From the NCBI GenBank assembly GCA_051005375.1, contig JBPCJK010000108.1, positions 1 through 22,756 on the forward strand: DNA of 22,756 nucleotides, written 5' to 3'. The notes beneath the pieces are model-generated. The model ran no database searches. It saw nothing but the letters and a program-made list of their open reading frames with translations, and was not told the origin of the DNA. This DNA comes from JADDRA01 sp051005375. Lineage in GTDB: Bacteria; Actinomycetota; Acidimicrobiia; Acidimicrobiales; CADCSY01. The position numbers and the translations under genes are program-made. Positions within the stretch are counted from its first letter, which is position 1; every line of letters starts with the position of its first letter. Positions 21,186-22,756 of the stretch are shown here, in pieces.

Positions 21186-21725
21186 ATGGGGGAGAGCTTG
21201 AATGACCCCTCTCCCGCTCCCGACCCCGGCAAGGGTGGCGCGGCTGGGAGACGGAAGCCGTTCGAGGATGTCGTCGCCGAACACGGGCCGACCGTGCTGC
21301 GGGTCTGCCGTGCGGTCGTCGGTCCCCAATGGGCGGAGGACGCCTGGTCAGAGACGTTCCTGGCGGCACTGCGGGCCTACCCCGAGCTGGATGCGGACGC
21401 CAACGTCGAGGCGTGGCTGGTCACCATCGCCAAACGCAAGGCCATCGACCAGCACCGGGCCACCGCGAGGAACCCCGTCCCCGTCGAGGAGCTCCCCGAA
21501 GGTGCCAGCGGCGAAGGGACCGTCGAGGCACGGGACGACGATTTATGGTCGGCGCTGAGATCGCTGCCGCTCAAGCAGCGCCAGGCCATCGCCTACCACC
21601 ACCTCGGCGGTCTGCCCCATGCCCACGTCGCCGCCATCCTCGGCAACTCCGAGGCCGCCGCCCGCAGAGCGACGGCCGACGGGATGAAGAAGCTGCGTGC
21701 CATCTACCAGGGAGGGTCCCGATGA
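21186..21725 (+). CDS. ECF-type sigma-70 family RNA polymerase sigma factor
   Basis: This sigma factor of about 179 residues has region 2 (FEDVVAEHGPTVLRVCRAV, AEDAWSETFLAALRAY, VEAWLVTIAKRKAIDQHR). A short acidic linker and region 4 follow (LWSALRSLPLKQRQAIAYHH, HAHVAAILGNSEAAARRATADG), with the order and spacing of ECF sigma factors. It redirects RNA polymerase to a specific promoter set. ATG 21186 is preferred because the first in-frame GTG (21153) is inside a tandem repeat; TTG 21198 with GGGGAG upstream is also possible. Its stop overlaps the methyltransferase ATG (ATGA). The pair is translationally coupled, which suggests the alkylation-repair gene is a partner or target. No separate anti-sigma gene is visible. 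Confidence 0.83.
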   Translation: MGESLNDPSPAPDPGKGGAAGRRKPFEDVVAEHGPTVLRVCRAVVGPQWAEDAWSETFLAALRAYPELDADANVEAWLVTIAKRKAIDQHRATARNPVPVEELPEGASGEGTVEARDDDLWSALRSLPLKQRQAIAYHHLGGLPHAHVAAILGNSEAAARRATADGMKKLRAIYQGGSR

Positions 21726-22354
21726 ACGTCACCACCACGTCGTCCCACGGGGGAGGAGTGGACGCGGAGGTGTTCGCCTCCCTTCCGATGATCGACGACG
21801 ATGCCAACCGTCGCCTGCACGCCAGGTTGGTCGCCGCCGCCGAGGCGGACGGCCTGCTCGACGTTGCCTACCGCACCGTCGACTCCCCGGTGGGACCGCT
21901 GCTGCTGGCAGCCACCGACCAGGGCCTGGTGCGGGTCTCCTACGCCTGCGAAGGACACGACCAGGTGTTGGCAGGTCTGGCCGACAAGATCAGCCCGCGC
22001 ATCCTCCACGCTCCCAGCAGGTTGGACGTGGTGGCCCGAGAGCTCGACGAGTACTTCGCCGGCAGCCGAGCAGTGTTCGACGTGCCCCTGGATCTGCGAC
22101 TGTCGGGCGGTTTCCGTCGACAGGTGCTGGCCCACCTGCGCGACATCGCCTACGGCAAGACGGAGAGCTATGCCACGGTGGCCCGACTCTCGGGTAGCCC
22201 GAAGGCGGTGCGCGCCGTCGGGACCGCCTGTGCCACCAACCCACTGCCCGTCGTGGTCCCCTGCCACCGGGTGGTGCGCTCCGACGGCTCGGTGGGCGGC
22301 TACGCCGGTGGCCGGGAGGCCAAGCTCACCCTGCTGGCCCTGGAGGCAGGGTGA
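21722..22354 (+). CDS. ogt: Methylated-DNA-[protein]-cysteine S-methyltransferase
   Basis: This 210-residue protein transfers alkyl groups from O6-alkylguanine in DNA to its own Cys in a single suicide reaction. The acceptor C181 lies in PVVVPCHRVV; the DNA-binding RAVGTACATNP precedes it, and SVGGYAGG follows. The N-terminal methyltransferase subdomain begins at DSPVGPLLLAATDQGL. About 45 extra residues at the N-terminus (VFASLPMIDDDANRRLHARL and following) are longer than in simple Ogt proteins and predicted to be helical. They might interact with the upstream sigma factor (inference). The start is fixed by the ATGA overlap. It converges on the last gene with a 2-bp gap. Confidence 0.92.
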   Translation: MNVTTTSSHGGGVDAEVFASLPMIDDDANRRLHARLVAAAEADGLLDVAYRTVDSPVGPLLLAATDQGLVRVSYACEGHDQVLAGLADKISPRILHAPSRLDVVARELDEYFAGSRAVFDVPLDLRLSGGFRRQVLAHLRDIAYGKTESYATVARLSGSPKAVRAVGTACATNPLPVVVPCHRVVRSDGSVGGYAGGREAKLTLLALEAG

Positions 22355-22356
22355 TC

Positions 22357-22756
22357 TCAGGTGGCGTCCGGGCCTCCCGTCCGGCGCACCACCTCGACGC
22401 GCACGACCTCGGGATCCGGATCGACGACGGTCGTTCGACCCGTCGCCTCCTCGCGCCCAAGAAAGGCGTCGTGAACCTCGACCGCAAGCACGGCGAGCTG
22501 CGTCTCGTTCATCGGAACGGCGCCGTCCGGCAAGACGCCGGCGCGCCCGTGAAGCAACGTCGCCGCCGCCCGGACGGCGTCGTGTTGGTTCCGGTCGGCC
22601 TGAGTGGGGAAGCTGAACCGCCAACGACTCGCCTGCCGAGCGATCAGGACCTTGTCGTCATCGTCGGGTTCGAGCCCGGCAGCAGGAAAGATCCGGCAGT
22701 CGTAGGTGCGACAGGTCCTGGGCCGGTGCTCGTAGATCGAGCACCGGTTGTCGACC
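22357..22756 (-). CDS. YkgJ-type Cys-cluster (putative Fe-S/zinc) protein, partial
   Basis: The 3' 132 codons of a gene whose start lies beyond the right edge. The first visible residues, NRCSIYEHRPRTCRTYDCR, hold three Cys in the C-x(9)-C-x(4)-C arrangement typical of YkgJ/UPF0153-family proteins, which bind a metal or an Fe-S cluster through four Cys. The fourth Cys should lie outside the window. The remainder (WRFSFPTQADRNQHDAVRAA) is helical and Arg-rich. Function is unknown. It ends with TGA 2 bp after the convergent methyltransferase gene. Confidence 0.75.
   Translation of the reverse strand, partial: VDNRCSIYEHRPRTCRTYDCRIFPAAGLEPDDDDKVLIARQASRWRFSFPTQADRNQHDAVRAAATLLHGRAGVLPDGAVPMNETQLAVLAVEVHDAFLGREEATGRTTVVDPDPEVVRVEVVRRTGGPDAT

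Overview
The window is very GC-rich, densely coded bacterial DNA. It looks actinobacterial: it carries a mycothiol-dependent-nitroreductase-like DsbA-family gene, many GTG/TTG starts, and several promoter-like TANNNT hexamers only 5-7 nt upstream of a start codon (leaderless transcripts). A deep-branching class such as Acidimicrobiia would fit, but that is inference. There are no rRNA, tRNA, CRISPR, phage or IS genes.

Layout. 1-191: C-terminus of a GMC oxidoreductase. 192-467: a hairpin cluster bracketed by a 17-bp direct repeat. 468-3500: an FAD disulfide oxidoreductase facing a membrane-anchored molybdopterin oxidoreductase. 3727-6365: a GH15 glucoamylase/trehalase-type enzyme and an SDR in one operon. 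6320-6946: a hypothetical membrane protein on the minus strand. 7081-8513: a flavodoxin-like protein divergent from a DsbA-family (Rv2466c-like) gene. 8622-10616: a beta-propeller lipoprotein and an epoxide-hydrolase-like alpha/beta hydrolase. 10841-11520: a PIN-toxin/antitoxin pair lying between two copies of the hydrolase 3' end. 11620-12570: an orphan OmpR-type regulator with an atypical receiver. 12521-15452 (minus): small ORF, peroxiredoxin, hypothetical protein and a second GH15 enzyme, closely packed. 15559-15952: a frameshifted cupin gene. 16123-17022: an M15-like peptidase lipoprotein. 17157-19485 (minus): a hypothetical protein and DNA polymerase IV. 19552-20954: a BNR-type propeller protein overlapping a MoaD/ThiS-like protein. 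21186-22354: an ECF sigma factor overlapping an O6-alkylguanine-DNA methyltransferase gene. 22357-22756: a partial YkgJ-type Cys-cluster protein.

The most important observation is at 7902-8513. The DsbA-family reading frame is intact except for one in-frame TGA (7944-7946) exactly where the family has the first, redox-active Cys of its CPWC/CPWT motif. A hairpin with a GUU loop begins 13 nt after this TGA, and its loop lies 22 nt from it, which fits the bacterial SECIS arrangement. The gene is therefore probably a selenoprotein (active site U-P-W-T) that automatic gene calling would cut to a 176-residue protein lacking its active site. The window holds no selenocysteine machinery, so this needs the rest of the genome.

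Other non-routine signals are a toxin-antitoxin module bracketed by a 31-bp imperfect repeat, a dispersed 31-bp hairpin repeat (18048; two tandem copies at 21097), a 29-bp palindrome over the promoter of the 17924 gene, a receiver domain lacking its conserved Lys, and a 15-bp tandem repeat forming the N-terminus of DinB. Redox and DNA-repair functions recur (disulfide oxidoreductase, flavodoxin, DsbA family, peroxiredoxin, DinB, alkyltransferase), but they sit in separate transcription units.
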